Numbered from the stretch's first letter, positions 27,088 to 39,379 are shown. The stretch is 64,000 nt of DNA from Microbacterium sp. (GCF_026393345.1 NZ_JAPLAI010000011.1:1-64000); one strand, 5' to 3'. Numbers and translations: made by a program. Notes: a model not told the origin generated them from the sequence alone.

Positions 27088-27161
27088 TGTCCCATTTTCT
27101 GCCGCTATAGGTGCACCAAAGCGGCAGATTTCGGGACATGTTCTGCCGAAAACGGGACATG
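27088..27161. repeat. Structured intergenic repeat, copy C (74 bp)
   Basis: Aligns without gaps to the 74-bp repeat at 12768. Copy 1 TGTCCCATTTTCTGCCG, copy 2 CGGCAGATTTCGGGACA, copy 3 GCCGAAAACGGGACA at the same 21-base period. The stem of copies 1 and 2 has a four-base internal mismatch, whereas the outer arms (GCATGTCCC/GGGACATGC) stay paired. Sits between the convergent sufE and hydrolase genes. Confidence 0.85.
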
Positions 27162-27184
27162 CTGGCGGGGGTACCCGTGAACGA

Positions 27185-28396
27185 TCAGGCGTCGGTGGTG
27201 GCGGGGACGATGCCGGTGCGCGCGAGCCAGCCGCGGATATCCGCGTTCCAGCGGTTCTGGTCGTAGTTCCACAGCTTGGTGTGCCGCGCGCCCGTGAACA
27301 CGTCAAGCTGCACGAGGTCGGGACGCGCGTCTGCCAGGGCGTGTGACGCATCCGAGGGCACGAATCCGTCGTCGTCCGAGTGCAGGATGAGCACCGGCAC
27401 CTTCAGTTCGTCGGCGCGAGCCACGACGTCGAGGTCGTCGAACGGGATCGGCGCCCCGGCACCCGTGAACGCGGTGCCCCAGGCGGAGCCCAGCGTCTCG
27501 AGCGCGAGGTTCGTGATCGGATGCGGCAGCCGCATCTGCTGCGCCTGGTAGTCGAGCACCACGCGCCAGTCGACGACCGGCGAGTCGAGGATGATGCCGT
27601 CGATGCGATCCCGGTGCGCGGAGCGGAGTGCCAGCTGGAGGCAGATCGCGCCGCCCATGGACCACCCCATCAGCAGGATGCGTTTCGCTCCGGCACGACG
27701 GGCGAACCCGATGGCCGCATCCACGTCCCGCCATTCGGTGGCGCCCAGGGCGTAGGTGCCGTTACGGCTCCGGGGCGCTTCGCCGTCGTTGCGGTACGAC
27801 ACGAGCATGGTCGGGAAGCCGAGGGAGTGCAGCAGCGGCACGGCGCGGAGGCACTCCGCCCGGGTCGTCCCGCGCCCGTGCACCTGGATGCACCAGGTGT
27901 CGGATTCCCCGGGGAAGACCCAGGCGGGGCACGGACCCACCGCGGAGCCGATCAGTTGCGAGGTGTACGGCAGGTGCAGCTGCTCCGGCCGGTCGTAGTA
28001 CCAACCGCTGAAGGCGGCATCGGCGGAGAGCCGGGACTGCGCACCGATCTCCGTGAGGAGCTTCCGGGTCACCGAGGTGGCGTCCTGCGAGAGGACACTG
28101 CCGAGCTTGACGTAGTCCTCGGTGCCGCGGGTGAACAGACCGTAGCGACCGGGCAGCTCGGTGTCCGGGGTGCGCGACAGGGTGATCGTCTGCGCGGCCG
28201 TGTCGAGGGCGAGGATGCGGGTGTCCGCCCGCCGGGCGGCGGGCGTCACCACGAGGCGTGCGACGCGGACAGCGGCGCCGCCGCACGCGGCACCGACGAG
28301 ACCGAGGGCTGCGGACAGACCGACGATCGCGGTCCGTAGACCGGTGCGGAACGCGGGGGATGCGCCGAAACCGGCGGCGCGCCTGGGGGCCATCAT
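27185..28396 (-). CDS. Membrane-anchored alpha/beta hydrolase
   Basis: 403-residue protein with an N-terminal hydrophobic segment (about 18-42) that should act as an anchor or uncleaved signal, then a long linker domain and an alpha/beta-hydrolase core. The nucleophile elbow is 'GWSMGGAICLQL', the acid 'LILHSDDDGFVP', and the histidine 'GARHTKLWN'. Substrate unknown; lipase, esterase or peptidase activities share the fold. Starts 25 bases from the divergent DUF3000 gene, so promoters must overlap. Confidence 0.83.
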   Translation of the reverse strand: MMAPRRAAGFGASPAFRTGLRTAIVGLSAALGLVGAACGGAAVRVARLVVTPAARRADTRILALDTAAQTITLSRTPDTELPGRYGLFTRGTEDYVKLGSVLSQDATSVTRKLLTEIGAQSRLSADAAFSGWYYDRPEQLHLPYTSQLIGSAVGPCPAWVFPGESDTWCIQVHGRGTTRAECLRAVPLLHSLGFPTMLVSYRNDGEAPRSRNGTYALGATEWRDVDAAIGFARRAGAKRILLMGWSMGGAICLQLALRSAHRDRIDGIILDSPVVDWRVVLDYQAQQMRLPHPITNLALETLGSAWGTAFTGAGAPIPFDDLDVVARADELKVPVLILHSDDDGFVPSDASHALADARPDLVQLDVFTGARHTKLWNYDQNRWNADIRGWLARTGIVPATTDA

Positions 28397-28421
28397 CGAG
28401 GCATCACTCTAGTCTGTCGCC

Positions 28422-29006
28422 GTGGCAATCCACCGTCCTGAACCGGCGCAGACGTTCGCAGACGCCGTCGAGGCGGTCTCGGCGACGCGTTTCCGTGCCG
28501 ACCTCCTCGTGCGGGAGATCCCCGCGCCCGTAGGCCTCGCACCCGAGGCATACGCTCTCGCCGCCGACGTCCGCCCCGAACCGGGCGTCGAGGACTCCCC
28601 CTACGGCACGGGTCGGTTCGTGCTGCTGCACGACGACACCCACCCCGACGCGTGGGATGGCCCCTGGCGCATCGTCTGCTTCGCGCAGGCGCCGCTCGAG
28701 ACCGACATCGGCACGGATCCCCTCATGGCGGACGTGACCTGGTCGTGGCTCGTCGACGCGCTCGCCTCCCGCGGTGCGGGGTTCCACTCGATCTCCGGCA
28801 CCGCCACGAAGACTCTCTCCAAGGGCTTCGGCGGGCTGGCGGCCGAAGGCGACGGAGCACAGGTGGAATTGCGGGCCTCCTGGTCCCCGACCGATGATGT
28901 CGGTGCGCACGTCGAAGCCTGGGCGGAACTGGTCTGCATGTTGGCGGGGCTCCCACCCGGGTCGGAGGACGCCCCCTTGCTGCGGGCGCACGGAAGGAAC
29001 TTGTGA
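28422..29006 (+). CDS. DUF3000 family protein
   Basis: 194-residue soluble protein conserved in actinobacteria, starting at GTG 28422 ('VAIHRPEPAQTFADAV'). 'WSWLVDALASRGAGFHSISGTAT' (core 'DALASRGAGF') is characteristic. It overlaps the RNase D gene by four bases (GTGA), the same pairing as Rv2680-Rv2681 of M. tuberculosis as I recall. Function is unknown; coupling to an exoribonuclease is the only hint. Confidence 0.88.
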   Translation: MAIHRPEPAQTFADAVEAVSATRFRADLLVREIPAPVGLAPEAYALAADVRPEPGVEDSPYGTGRFVLLHDDTHPDAWDGPWRIVCFAQAPLETDIGTDPLMADVTWSWLVDALASRGAGFHSISGTATKTLSKGFGGLAAEGDGAQVELRASWSPTDDVGAHVEAWAELVCMLAGLPPGSEDAPLLRAHGRNL

Positions 29007-30199
29007 GCGGTTATACGGTCATCGACGACGAAGAGGCGTTTGTCGCCGCGATGGCAACCCTGGCGGGCGGGTCCGGCCCGTTCGCGGTCGACGTGGAACG
29101 GGCCTCCGGATTCCGCTACTCGCAACGGGCCTATCTGGTGCAGATCTGGCGCGAAGGCGCCGGCGTGCTCCTCATCGACCCGCCGGCGCTCACCGACGTC
29201 GACCGGCTGCAGCCGATCCTTGCGGAGGACGAATGGATCCTCCACGCCGCCAGCCAGGACTTGCCGTCGCTGCGTGAATTGGGACTCGAGCCGCCTCGGA
29301 TCTTCGACACCGAGCTCGCCGCGCGACTGCTCGGCCATGACCGGGTCGGGCTCGGTGCGGTCGTCGAACGCACGCTCGGCATCACTCTGGCCAAGGAGCA
29401 TTCGGCGGCGGACTGGTCCACCCGGCCTCTCCCCCAGTCCTGGCTCGAATACGCCGCCCTGGATGTCGTGCATCTGCGTGCGGTCCGTGACGTCCTGGTG
29501 GCGGAGCTCGCCGAGCAGGGCAAGACGGTGCTGGCGGCCGAGGAGTTCCAGGCGGTCATCGATCGGCCGAGCAAACCGCTGCGGACCGATCCGTGGCGAC
29601 GTCTCACCGGACTGAATTCCCTCCGGGGGCGCCGCGCGTACGCGATCGCCCGTGAGCTGTGGAACGCCCGCGAGGAGCTCGCCCAGTCCACCGATACCGC
29701 GCCCGGGCGTCTGGTGCCCGACCGCTCGCTCGTCGCCGCGGTGGCCGCGAACCCGGCGACCAAACGGGATCTCTCCGCACTGAAGGCCTTCAATGGCCGC
29801 GCGAGCCGGAGCGAACTCGACCGCTGGTGGGCGGCGATCGAACGCGGCCGGGCGACCGAGGATCTACCACCCGAGCGGGTCCCGAGTGACACACTGCCGC
29901 CGCCCCGTGCCTGGGTGGACCGCAATCCCGAAGCGGATGCGCGGCTGAAGGCCGCTCGCCCCGTGGTGGAGGAGCGCGCCGCATCCTTGCACATGCCCAC
30001 GGAGAACCTGCTGACGCCCGAGATCCTGCGGCGGCTGGCCTGGTCGCCGCCGCAACCGATCACCGCCGTGACGATCTCGATCGCCCTCGCCGAAGCCGGC
30101 GCCCGCGGCTGGCAGATACTCGAAACCTCACAGCTGATCGCGGATGCCTTTGTCGATTCCGTGCAAACGGTCGAGAGCCGTCCGGAAGCCGCTTCGTAG
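29003..30199 (+). CDS. rnd: Ribonuclease D-family 3'-5' exoribonuclease with HRDC domain
   Basis: 398-residue DEDDy exonuclease. First acidic pair in 'AVDVERASGF', second Asp in 'AASQDLPSL', last Tyr/Asp in 'YAALDVVHLRAV'. The HRDC domain follows ('LRGRRAYAIARELW' near residue 210). RNase D matures tRNA 3' ends in E. coli; the actinobacterial role is less defined. GTG start overlaps the DUF3000 stop. Confidence 0.93.
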   Translation: MSGYTVIDDEEAFVAAMATLAGGSGPFAVDVERASGFRYSQRAYLVQIWREGAGVLLIDPPALTDVDRLQPILAEDEWILHAASQDLPSLRELGLEPPRIFDTELAARLLGHDRVGLGAVVERTLGITLAKEHSAADWSTRPLPQSWLEYAALDVVHLRAVRDVLVAELAEQGKTVLAAEEFQAVIDRPSKPLRTDPWRRLTGLNSLRGRRAYAIARELWNAREELAQSTDTAPGRLVPDRSLVAAVAANPATKRDLSALKAFNGRASRSELDRWWAAIERGRATEDLPPERVPSDTLPPPRAWVDRNPEADARLKAARPVVEERAASLHMPTENLLTPEILRRLAWSPPQPITAVTISIALAEAGARGWQILETSQLIADAFVDSVQTVESRPEAAS

Positions 30200-30270
30200 A
30201 TTCGACCCAACCGATTCCGGGCGCCTGCACCCGCTTCCTAGGCTGAGGGAAACCTAACCTTGGAGGCAGA

Positions 30271-31476
30271 GTGGCCGAGATTTCGGACGTCTTCTTCGTC
30301 GATGGCATGCGCACCCCGTTCGGGCGCGCCGGCGAAAAGGGCATGTACTGGAACACGCGCGCCGACGATCTGGTGGTCAAGGCCATCATCGGCGTGATGG
30401 AGCGGAACCCGCAGGTTCCCGGTGACCGTGTCGACGACGTGGCGATCGCCGCGACGTCGCAGACGGGCGATCAGGGCCTGACGCTGGGTCGCTCCGCGGC
30501 GATCCTCGCCGGATTGCCGATGACCGTTCCCGGATTCGCGATCGACCGTATGTGCGCCGGCGCGATGACGAGCGTGACCACCATGGCCGGTTCCATCGGC
30601 GTGGGCATGTACGACGTGGCCCTCGCCGGCGGCGTCGAACACATGGGACACCACCCCATCGGCGGCAACGCCGACCCCAACCCCCGCTTCGTGGCCGAGA
30701 AGATGGTCGACCCGGGCGCCCTGAACATGGGCGTGACGGCCGAGCGCATCTTCGACCGGTTCCCGCACCTCACCAAGGAGCGCAGCGACCGGTTCGGGAT
30801 GCTGAGCCAGCACAAGGTTCAGGCGGCATACGACGCCGGCAAGATCCAGCCCGACCTGGTGCCCGTCGCCATCAAGGACGCGAGCGGAGCCTGGGGCCTC
30901 GCCACCGAGGACGAGGGTCGGCGCCCGCAGACGACCATGGAAGACCTCGCGGCGCGCAAGACGCCGTTCCGTCCCCACGGCCGTGTCACCGCCGGCACCT
31001 CCTCCCCTCTCACCGACGGCGCCACCATGGGCCTGCTGGCCAGCGGCCGCGCGGTGAAGGATCTGGGCCTCGCGCCCAAGATGCGCCTCGTCTCGTTCGC
31101 GTTCGCGGGCGTCCAGCCGGAGATCATGGGCATCGGCCCGATCCCGGCCACCGAGAAGGCACTGAAGAAGGCCGGGCTCACGATCAACGACATCGGGCTG
31201 TTCGAGCTGAACGAGGCGTTCGCCATCCAGGTGATCTCGCTCCTCGACCACTTCGGCATCGCCGACGACGACCCACGCGTCAACCCGTGGGGTGGTGCGA
31301 TCGCGTTCGGGCACCCGCTCGCCGCATCGGGTGTGCGCCTCATGATCCAGCTCGCCGCGCAGTTCAAGGAACGTCCGGACGTCCGGTACGGTCTGACCGC
31401 GATGTGCGTGGGTCTCGGGCAGGGTGGCTCCGTCATCTGGGAGAACCCGTATTTCGACGGCAAGAAGCGGAAGTAA
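30271..31476 (+). CDS. fadA: Acetyl-CoA C-acyltransferase (beta-ketothiolase)
   Basis: Last step of fatty-acid beta-oxidation: thiolytic cleavage of 3-ketoacyl-CoA. 401 residues from GTG 30271 behind GGAGG. Nucleophile Cys in 'IDRMCAGAMTSV' (about 93), His in 'GGAIAFGHPLAASG' and the second Cys in 'TAMCVGLGQGGS'. Followed seven bases later by the multifunctional FadB-like gene, forming a fadA-fadB operon. No acyl-CoA dehydrogenase adjoins it. Confidence 0.93.
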   Translation: MAEISDVFFVDGMRTPFGRAGEKGMYWNTRADDLVVKAIIGVMERNPQVPGDRVDDVAIAATSQTGDQGLTLGRSAAILAGLPMTVPGFAIDRMCAGAMTSVTTMAGSIGVGMYDVALAGGVEHMGHHPIGGNADPNPRFVAEKMVDPGALNMGVTAERIFDRFPHLTKERSDRFGMLSQHKVQAAYDAGKIQPDLVPVAIKDASGAWGLATEDEGRRPQTTMEDLAARKTPFRPHGRVTAGTSSPLTDGATMGLLASGRAVKDLGLAPKMRLVSFAFAGVQPEIMGIGPIPATEKALKKAGLTINDIGLFELNEAFAIQVISLLDHFGIADDDPRVNPWGGAIAFGHPLAASGVRLMIQLAAQFKERPDVRYGLTAMCVGLGQGGSVIWENPYFDGKKRK

Positions 31477-31483
31477 GGCGGCC

Positions 31484-33622
31484 ATGACGAACTACGACGA
31501 CATCGATTTCTCGTCCCTCGACGCGTTCGCCGACGACGAGGTCGTCACGCACTCCCCCGTGCGCGACGTTCGCCTGCCCTCCGGCAAGGTCCTCGCTCTC
31601 ATCACGCTCGACAACGGACGCGACCACACCCGACCGAACACCCTGGGTCCGGCCACGCTGAAGGAGCTCGGTGAGACGCTCGCGGGTCTCAAGGCGCGCG
31701 CCGCGGCCGGCGAGATCCAGGCGGTCGGCATCACCGGCAAGCAGTACATCCTGGCCGCCGGCGCCGATCTGTCGGATGTATCCCGCCTCCCCTCGAAGGA
31801 TGCGGCGAAGCTCATCGCGCAGCTCGGCCACAAGGTGCTCGGTTCGCTGTCCGAGCTCGGCGTGCCCTCCTTCGCCTTCGTGAACGGGCTCGCGCTCGGC
31901 GGCGGCGTGGAGATCGCGCTGAACTCCACCTACCGCACGGTGGACGCCTCCGCCGCGGCGATCGCGCTCCCCGAGGTGTTCCTCGGCCTCATCCCGGGAT
32001 GGGGCGGTGCGTACCTGCTGCCGAACCTCATCGGTATCGAGAACGCCCTCGAGGTCGTCATCTCGAACCCGCTGAAGCAGAACCGCACGCTGAAGCCCCG
32101 CCAGGCGTACGAGCTGGGCATGTTCGATGCGATCTTCACCCCCGCGAACTTCCTCGAGGAGTCGCTGCTGTGGGCGGACGGCGTCCTCGGCGGCAGCGTC
32201 AAGGTGGTGCGCAAGAACGAGCCGGGCAAGGTGGAGCGGCTGACCAAGTGGCCGATCGCCATCAAGGTCGCCCGGAACATGCTGGAAAGCCGCATCGGCA
32301 CCGTTCCCCGTTCGCCGTACCTTGCGCTGGAGCTGCTGGAGAAGGCGAAGAGCGGCACGAAGGCCGAAGGCTTCGCTCGCGAGGACGAGGCGCTCAGCGA
32401 GCTCATCGTCGGCGACCAGTTCGCCGCATCCATGTACGCCTTCGATCTCGTGCAAAAGCGCGCCAAGCGCCCGGTCGGGGCCCCCGACAAGTCGCTGGCG
32501 AAGAAGGTCACCAAGGTCGGCATCATCGGCGCCGGTCTCATGGCCAGCCAGTTCGCGCTGCTGTTCGTCCGGAAGCTCCAAGTGCCGGTGCTCATCACCG
32601 ACCTCGACCAGGCGCGCGTCGACAAGGGCCTGGCGTACATCCACGAAGAGATCGGCAAGCTCGAGGCCAAGGGTCGCCTCGACGGCGACGCCGCCAACCG
32701 GCTCCGTGCCCTCATCCACGGCACGACCGACAAGAGCGAGTACGCGGACTGCGACTTCGTCATCGAGGCCGTGTTCGAAGAGGTCGGCGTCAAGCAGCAG
32801 GTGTTCGCGGAGATCGAGCCGATCATCGCCCCGGACGCGATCCTCGCCACCAACACCTCGTCGCTGTCGGTCGAGGAGATCGGTGCGAAGCTCGCTCACC
32901 CGGAGCGCCTGGTCGGTTTCCACTTCTTCAACCCGGTCGCGGTCATGCCGCTGATCGAGATCGTGAAGACCCCGACGACCGACGAGCAGTCGCTCGCCAC
33001 CGCGTTCGTGGTGGCGCGTGGACTCGGCAAGAACGCCGTGCTCACCGCGGACGCGCCCGGATTCGTGGTCAACCGGCTGCTGGCGAAGGTCATGGGCGAG
33101 GCCGCTCGTGCCGTGTACGAGGGCACTCCCCTCCTCACGGTCGAGAAGGCGTTCGCGCCGCTCGGTCTGCCGATGACACCATTCCAGCTGATCGATCTGG
33201 TCGGCTGGAAGGTGGCTGCGCACGTGCAGGACACCATGGCTCACGCCTTCCCCGACCGGTTCTTCGCGTCGGAGAACTTCCACGAGCTCGCGGAACTCCC
33301 GCAGGTCGTCGAGAAGGACAAGAGCGGCAAGGTCACGGGCTGGAGCAAGGCTGCGCAGAAGGTGCTCAAGACCGACAAGAAGCCGGTCTCCGAGGACGAG
33401 ATCCTCCGCCGCGTGCAGGAGGGGCTCGCCCAGGAGATCAAGATCATGCTCGACGAGGGCGTTGTCCCCGAGGTACAGGACATCGACCTCTGCCTCATCC
33501 TCGGTGCGGGGTGGCCGTTCATCGACGGTGGGGCGACGCCCTACCTGGATCGGTCCGGCGCGTCCGAGCGCGTGTTCGGCGGTACGTTCCACACTCCGCC
33601 GGTGCGCGGCATCGGCGCCTAA
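31484..33622 (+). CDS. fadB: Fatty-acid oxidation multifunctional enzyme (enoyl-CoA hydratase / 3-hydroxyacyl-CoA dehydrogenase)
   Basis: 712-residue alpha subunit of the beta-oxidation complex from the ATG at 31484 ('MTNYDDIDFSSL'). The N-terminal crotonase domain has 'GKQYILAAGADLSDV' and 'ALGGGVEIALN'; the NAD-binding domain begins 'VGIIGAGLMASQFALL' near residue 345, with 'NTSSLSVEEIGAKL' and the catalytic His in 'LVGFHFFNPV'. The C-terminal HAD repeats follow. The large minus-strand ORF 31433..33592 is its shadow. Co-transcribed with fadA. Confidence 0.94.
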   Translation: MTNYDDIDFSSLDAFADDEVVTHSPVRDVRLPSGKVLALITLDNGRDHTRPNTLGPATLKELGETLAGLKARAAAGEIQAVGITGKQYILAAGADLSDVSRLPSKDAAKLIAQLGHKVLGSLSELGVPSFAFVNGLALGGGVEIALNSTYRTVDASAAAIALPEVFLGLIPGWGGAYLLPNLIGIENALEVVISNPLKQNRTLKPRQAYELGMFDAIFTPANFLEESLLWADGVLGGSVKVVRKNEPGKVERLTKWPIAIKVARNMLESRIGTVPRSPYLALELLEKAKSGTKAEGFAREDEALSELIVGDQFAASMYAFDLVQKRAKRPVGAPDKSLAKKVTKVGIIGAGLMASQFALLFVRKLQVPVLITDLDQARVDKGLAYIHEEIGKLEAKGRLDGDAANRLRALIHGTTDKSEYADCDFVIEAVFEEVGVKQQVFAEIEPIIAPDAILATNTSSLSVEEIGAKLAHPERLVGFHFFNPVAVMPLIEIVKTPTTDEQSLATAFVVARGLGKNAVLTADAPGFVVNRLLAKVMGEAARAVYEGTPLLTVEKAFAPLGLPMTPFQLIDLVGWKVAAHVQDTMAHAFPDRFFASENFHELAELPQVVEKDKSGKVTGWSKAAQKVLKTDKKPVSEDEILRRVQEGLAQEIKIMLDEGVVPEVQDIDLCLILGAGWPFIDGGATPYLDRSGASERVFGGTFHTPPVRGIGA

Positions 33623-33636
33623 CGGACACCGTTCGC

Positions 33637-33670
33637 GCAGCGGCCCCGGGCTTCGGCTCGGGGCCGCTGC
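33637..33670 (+). terminator. Hairpin after the fadAB operon
   Basis: GCAGCGGCCCC pairs with GGGGCCGCTGC over 11 bases, with an inner TTCG-capped extension. It lies 14 bases after the fadB stop. There is no strong T-run, so termination strength is uncertain. Confidence 0.65.
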
Positions 33671-33703
33671 CGTGTTCGCGCCCTGGCCGGATAGGCTCGC
33701 AGG

Positions 33704-34255
33704 ATGCCCGAGCCGCTGCCACCGATCATCGTCGTAAACGCGGCCTCCAGTGCGGGCGGCACGACCATCGCCCGGAAACTGCAGAACGTCCTTCCCGATG
33801 TCCGTCTGCTGCTCGGCGTGGATGCCTTCCTAGACGCGCTCCCCGATTGGGCGGTGCGCGATGACGTCGGTATCCGCTTCGCCGCGGACGGCGGCATCGA
33901 AGTCGCCCCCGACTACCACGCCCGTGAGGACGCCTGGTACCGGATGCTGGCCGATCTCGCCCGCAACGGACAGCCCTTAGTGCTCGACGAGGTCATGCTC
34001 AACGGCGGCGCCGGGCAGGAGCGGCTACGGGGGCTGTTCGCGGATGTGTCCTCGTTCTGGGTCGGTGTCCGATGCGATCCGGACGTCGCCGAAGCCCGCG
34101 AGGCAAAGCGACCCGATCGCGTCACCGGGATGGCACGGGACCAGTTTGAGCGCGTGCACGCGGGCGTCGGCTACGACGTCGTCGTGGACGGCGGGACTGA
34201 CACGCCGGACGACGCGGTGGATGAGATCCTGACGGCGCTCCTCCGCAATGGGTGA
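33704..34255 (+). CDS. Chloramphenicol-phosphotransferase-like (CPT) P-loop protein
   Basis: 183-residue protein resembling CPT, with 'IIVVNAASSAGGTTIARKL' at the N-terminus, 'LLLGVDAFLDAL' holding the family's active-site Asp, and 'LVLDEVMLNGGAGQERL'. The P-loop is altered: CPT has GGSSAGKS, but here the Walker A lysine is a glycine ('SSAGGTT'). That would normally weaken ATP binding, so it may not be a kinase, or may not act on chloramphenicol. Monocistronic between the fadAB hairpin and dxs. Confidence 0.75.
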   Translation: MPEPLPPIIVVNAASSAGGTTIARKLQNVLPDVRLLLGVDAFLDALPDWAVRDDVGIRFAADGGIEVAPDYHAREDAWYRMLADLARNGQPLVLDEVMLNGGAGQERLRGLFADVSSFWVGVRCDPDVAEAREAKRPDRVTGMARDQFERVHAGVGYDVVVDGGTDTPDDAVDEILTALLRNG

Positions 34256-34316
34256 CGCTCCGGCGGCCCTCCCCGCGTGCTGACCGTCGCGGGCCGCTCC
34301 GGGTCGGGCGCGCCCG

Positions 34317-36281
34317 TCAGTCGCTGCGCTCGTGCCGATCCGCGGTGACGTCCTGCGCATCCGCGGCCCACACCTGCTGTTCGGTCTGGCGGGCCACCGG
34401 GATGCGGGTGCCCAGCACCTGCGCCACCACGTCCTGCGCGATCTTGGCCGGGGTGAGCCCGGCGTCGGCCAGGATCTGCTCCCGTGAGGCATGGTCGATG
34501 AACGCATCCGGCACGCCCAGCTCGTCCACCGCGGTGTCGACGCCGGCCTCACGCAGCACCTGGCGGATGCGGGTGCCGATGCCCCCGACGCGGATACCGT
34601 CCTCGATCGTGATGACGAGCCGGTGGGTCGCGGCGAGGTCGACGAGCGAACGTGCGACCGGGATGACCCAGCGCGGGTCGATCACGGTGGCACCAATGCC
34701 CTGATCACGCAGCCGCGCCGCCACGTCCATCGCCACGTGCGCCATGGAACCGATGCCGACGATGAGCACGTCCTGCGCGTCCGAACGGGCGAGGACGTCC
34801 ACACCGTCTGCGAGCCGCTCGACGGCGGGCAGGGGCGCCGCGACACTGCCCTTGGGGTAGCGGACCACGGTGGGGGCGTCGGCGACGGCCACCGCTTCAC
34901 GCAGCTCCTCCTGCAGACGCTCGGCGTCTCGGGGTGCGGCGATACGGATACCCGGCACGATCTGCAGCATCGCGAGGTCCCAGATGCCGTGGTGGCTCGG
35001 GCCGTCCGGCCCGGTGACCCCGGAGCGGTCGAGCACGAACGTCACCCCGGCACGGTGCAGAGCCACGTCCATCAGCATCTGGTCGAAAGCGCGGTTCATG
35101 AACGTGGCGTAGACGGCGACCACGGGATGCAGGCCGCCGTAGGCGAGTCCCGCGGCTGAGGTGACCGCGTGCTGCTCAGCGATGCCGACGTCATACACCC
35201 GGTCGGGGTGACGCTCGGCGAACGGCAGCAGACCCGTGGGCCGGAGCATGGCGGCGGTGATGGCGATGACGTCGTCACGCTCGTCTCCGATCCGCACGAG
35301 CTCCTGCGCGAACACGTCCGTCCATGCGGTGCCGGCGGCCCCGCCCAGGGTCTCCCCCGTGATCGGGTCGATCTTGCCGACGGCGTGGAACTGATCCGCC
35401 TCGTCGTCGATGGCGGGCTGGTAGCCGCGGCCCTTCTCGGTGATGACGTGCACGATGACCGGGGCGCCGTAGTTCTTCGCCAGCTGTAGCGATTCGGTGA
35501 GGGCGCGGATGTCGTGTCCGTCGATCGGTCCCAGATACTTGATGTCGAGGTTGGAGTACAGCGCCTCGTTATTGGTGAGTCGCGACAGGAACCCGTGCGT
35601 GCCGCCGCGCACACCGCGATAGAGCGCGCGTGCCGCCGGTCCGAGTTTCGCGGAGATGCTGCGGGAGCTGTGGTGCAGGTTCCGGTAGGTCTCGGCGGTG
35701 CGCACCTTGTTGAGGAACCGTGCCATGCCACCGATGGTCGGGGCGTAGGAGCGGCCGTTGTCGTTGACGACGATGACGAGGTTCCGGTCGTTGTCGTCGG
35801 AGATGTTGTTGAGCGCCTCCCACGTCATCCCGCCGGTGAGCGAGCCGTCGCCGACGAGAGCGACCACGTGGCGGTCGCGGCGACCGGTGCGGGCGAAGGC
35901 GCGGGAGATGCCGTCGGCCCAGCTCAGGGAGCTCGAGGCGTGCGAGGACTCGACGATGTCGTGCGGGCTCTCCGAACGCTGCGGGTAACCCGCGAGTCCG
36001 CCGCGGGAGCGCAGCTGGCTGAAATCGCGCCGCCCGGTGAGGATCTTGTGCACGTAGGACTGGTGCCCGGTATCGAAGATGAAGGGATCCTGCGGGGACT
36101 CGAACACCCGGTGCATCGCGATCGTGAGTTCCACGACGCCGAGGTTCGGGCCGAGGTGACCTCCGGTGCGTGACACGTTCTCGATGAGGAACGCCCGGAT
36201 CTCGCTGGCCAGCTGCTCGAGCTGGGCGACGCTCAGGGCGTCCAGATCACGGGGGTCCGAGACGGAGTCGAGGATCGACAT
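34317..36281 (-). CDS. dxs: 1-deoxy-D-xylulose-5-phosphate synthase
   Basis: First enzyme of the MEP isoprenoid pathway; condenses pyruvate and glyceraldehyde-3-phosphate using thiamine diphosphate. 654 residues from the ATG at 36281 with a GGAGAG ribosome site; the track ORF extends upstream without support. TPP motif 'GDGSLTGGMTWEALNN', 'GHLGPNLGVVELT' at the N-terminus, 'DRSGVTGPDGPSHHG' in the pyrimidine domain, and a transketolase C-terminal domain. Lies tail-to-tail with the CPT-like gene and downstream of acn. Confidence 0.96.
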   Translation of the reverse strand: MSILDSVSDPRDLDALSVAQLEQLASEIRAFLIENVSRTGGHLGPNLGVVELTIAMHRVFESPQDPFIFDTGHQSYVHKILTGRRDFSQLRSRGGLAGYPQRSESPHDIVESSHASSSLSWADGISRAFARTGRRDRHVVALVGDGSLTGGMTWEALNNISDDNDRNLVIVVNDNGRSYAPTIGGMARFLNKVRTAETYRNLHHSSRSISAKLGPAARALYRGVRGGTHGFLSRLTNNEALYSNLDIKYLGPIDGHDIRALTESLQLAKNYGAPVIVHVITEKGRGYQPAIDDEADQFHAVGKIDPITGETLGGAAGTAWTDVFAQELVRIGDERDDVIAITAAMLRPTGLLPFAERHPDRVYDVGIAEQHAVTSAAGLAYGGLHPVVAVYATFMNRAFDQMLMDVALHRAGVTFVLDRSGVTGPDGPSHHGIWDLAMLQIVPGIRIAAPRDAERLQEELREAVAVADAPTVVRYPKGSVAAPLPAVERLADGVDVLARSDAQDVLIVGIGSMAHVAMDVAARLRDQGIGATVIDPRWVIPVARSLVDLAATHRLVITIEDGIRVGGIGTRIRQVLREAGVDTAVDELGVPDAFIDHASREQILADAGLTPAKIAQDVVAQVLGTRIPVARQTEQQVWAADAQDVTADRHERSD

Positions 36282-36381
36282 CGCTCTCCTTTCCGCCGGT
36301 TCGGGGGACATCGACGAGGATGTCCGTCCGATCCAGTGTAGTTCGCAGCATCCGCCCCGACGGTCGCCGGTGGATGCAGGA

Positions 36382-36414
36382 ACCCCCGGCATCCAAAGGC
36401 AGGATGCCGGGGGT
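36382..36414 (-). terminator. Terminator of aconitase
   Basis: ACCCCCGGCATCC and GGATGCCGGGGGT form a perfect 13-base stem with a seven-base loop, 18 bases past the acn stop on the minus strand. The following tract is only moderately T-rich. Confidence 0.8.
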
Positions 36415-36432
36415 CCGCTCTGCCGGGATCGC

Positions 36433-39300
<2,868 letters not shown>

Positions 39301-39379
39301 GATCGTCTCCTTCGTCGGCGAGGACGGGCGTTTCACCCGTCCCGATTTCCCCATCATCCCTCCCCTCCACGGTGGGAGG

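Noticed and set aside
31433-33592. Minus-strand 719-residue ORF opposite fadB
   Set aside because: Complement-frame shadow of a long GC-rich gene; no domain-like sequence, low-complexity charged composition.
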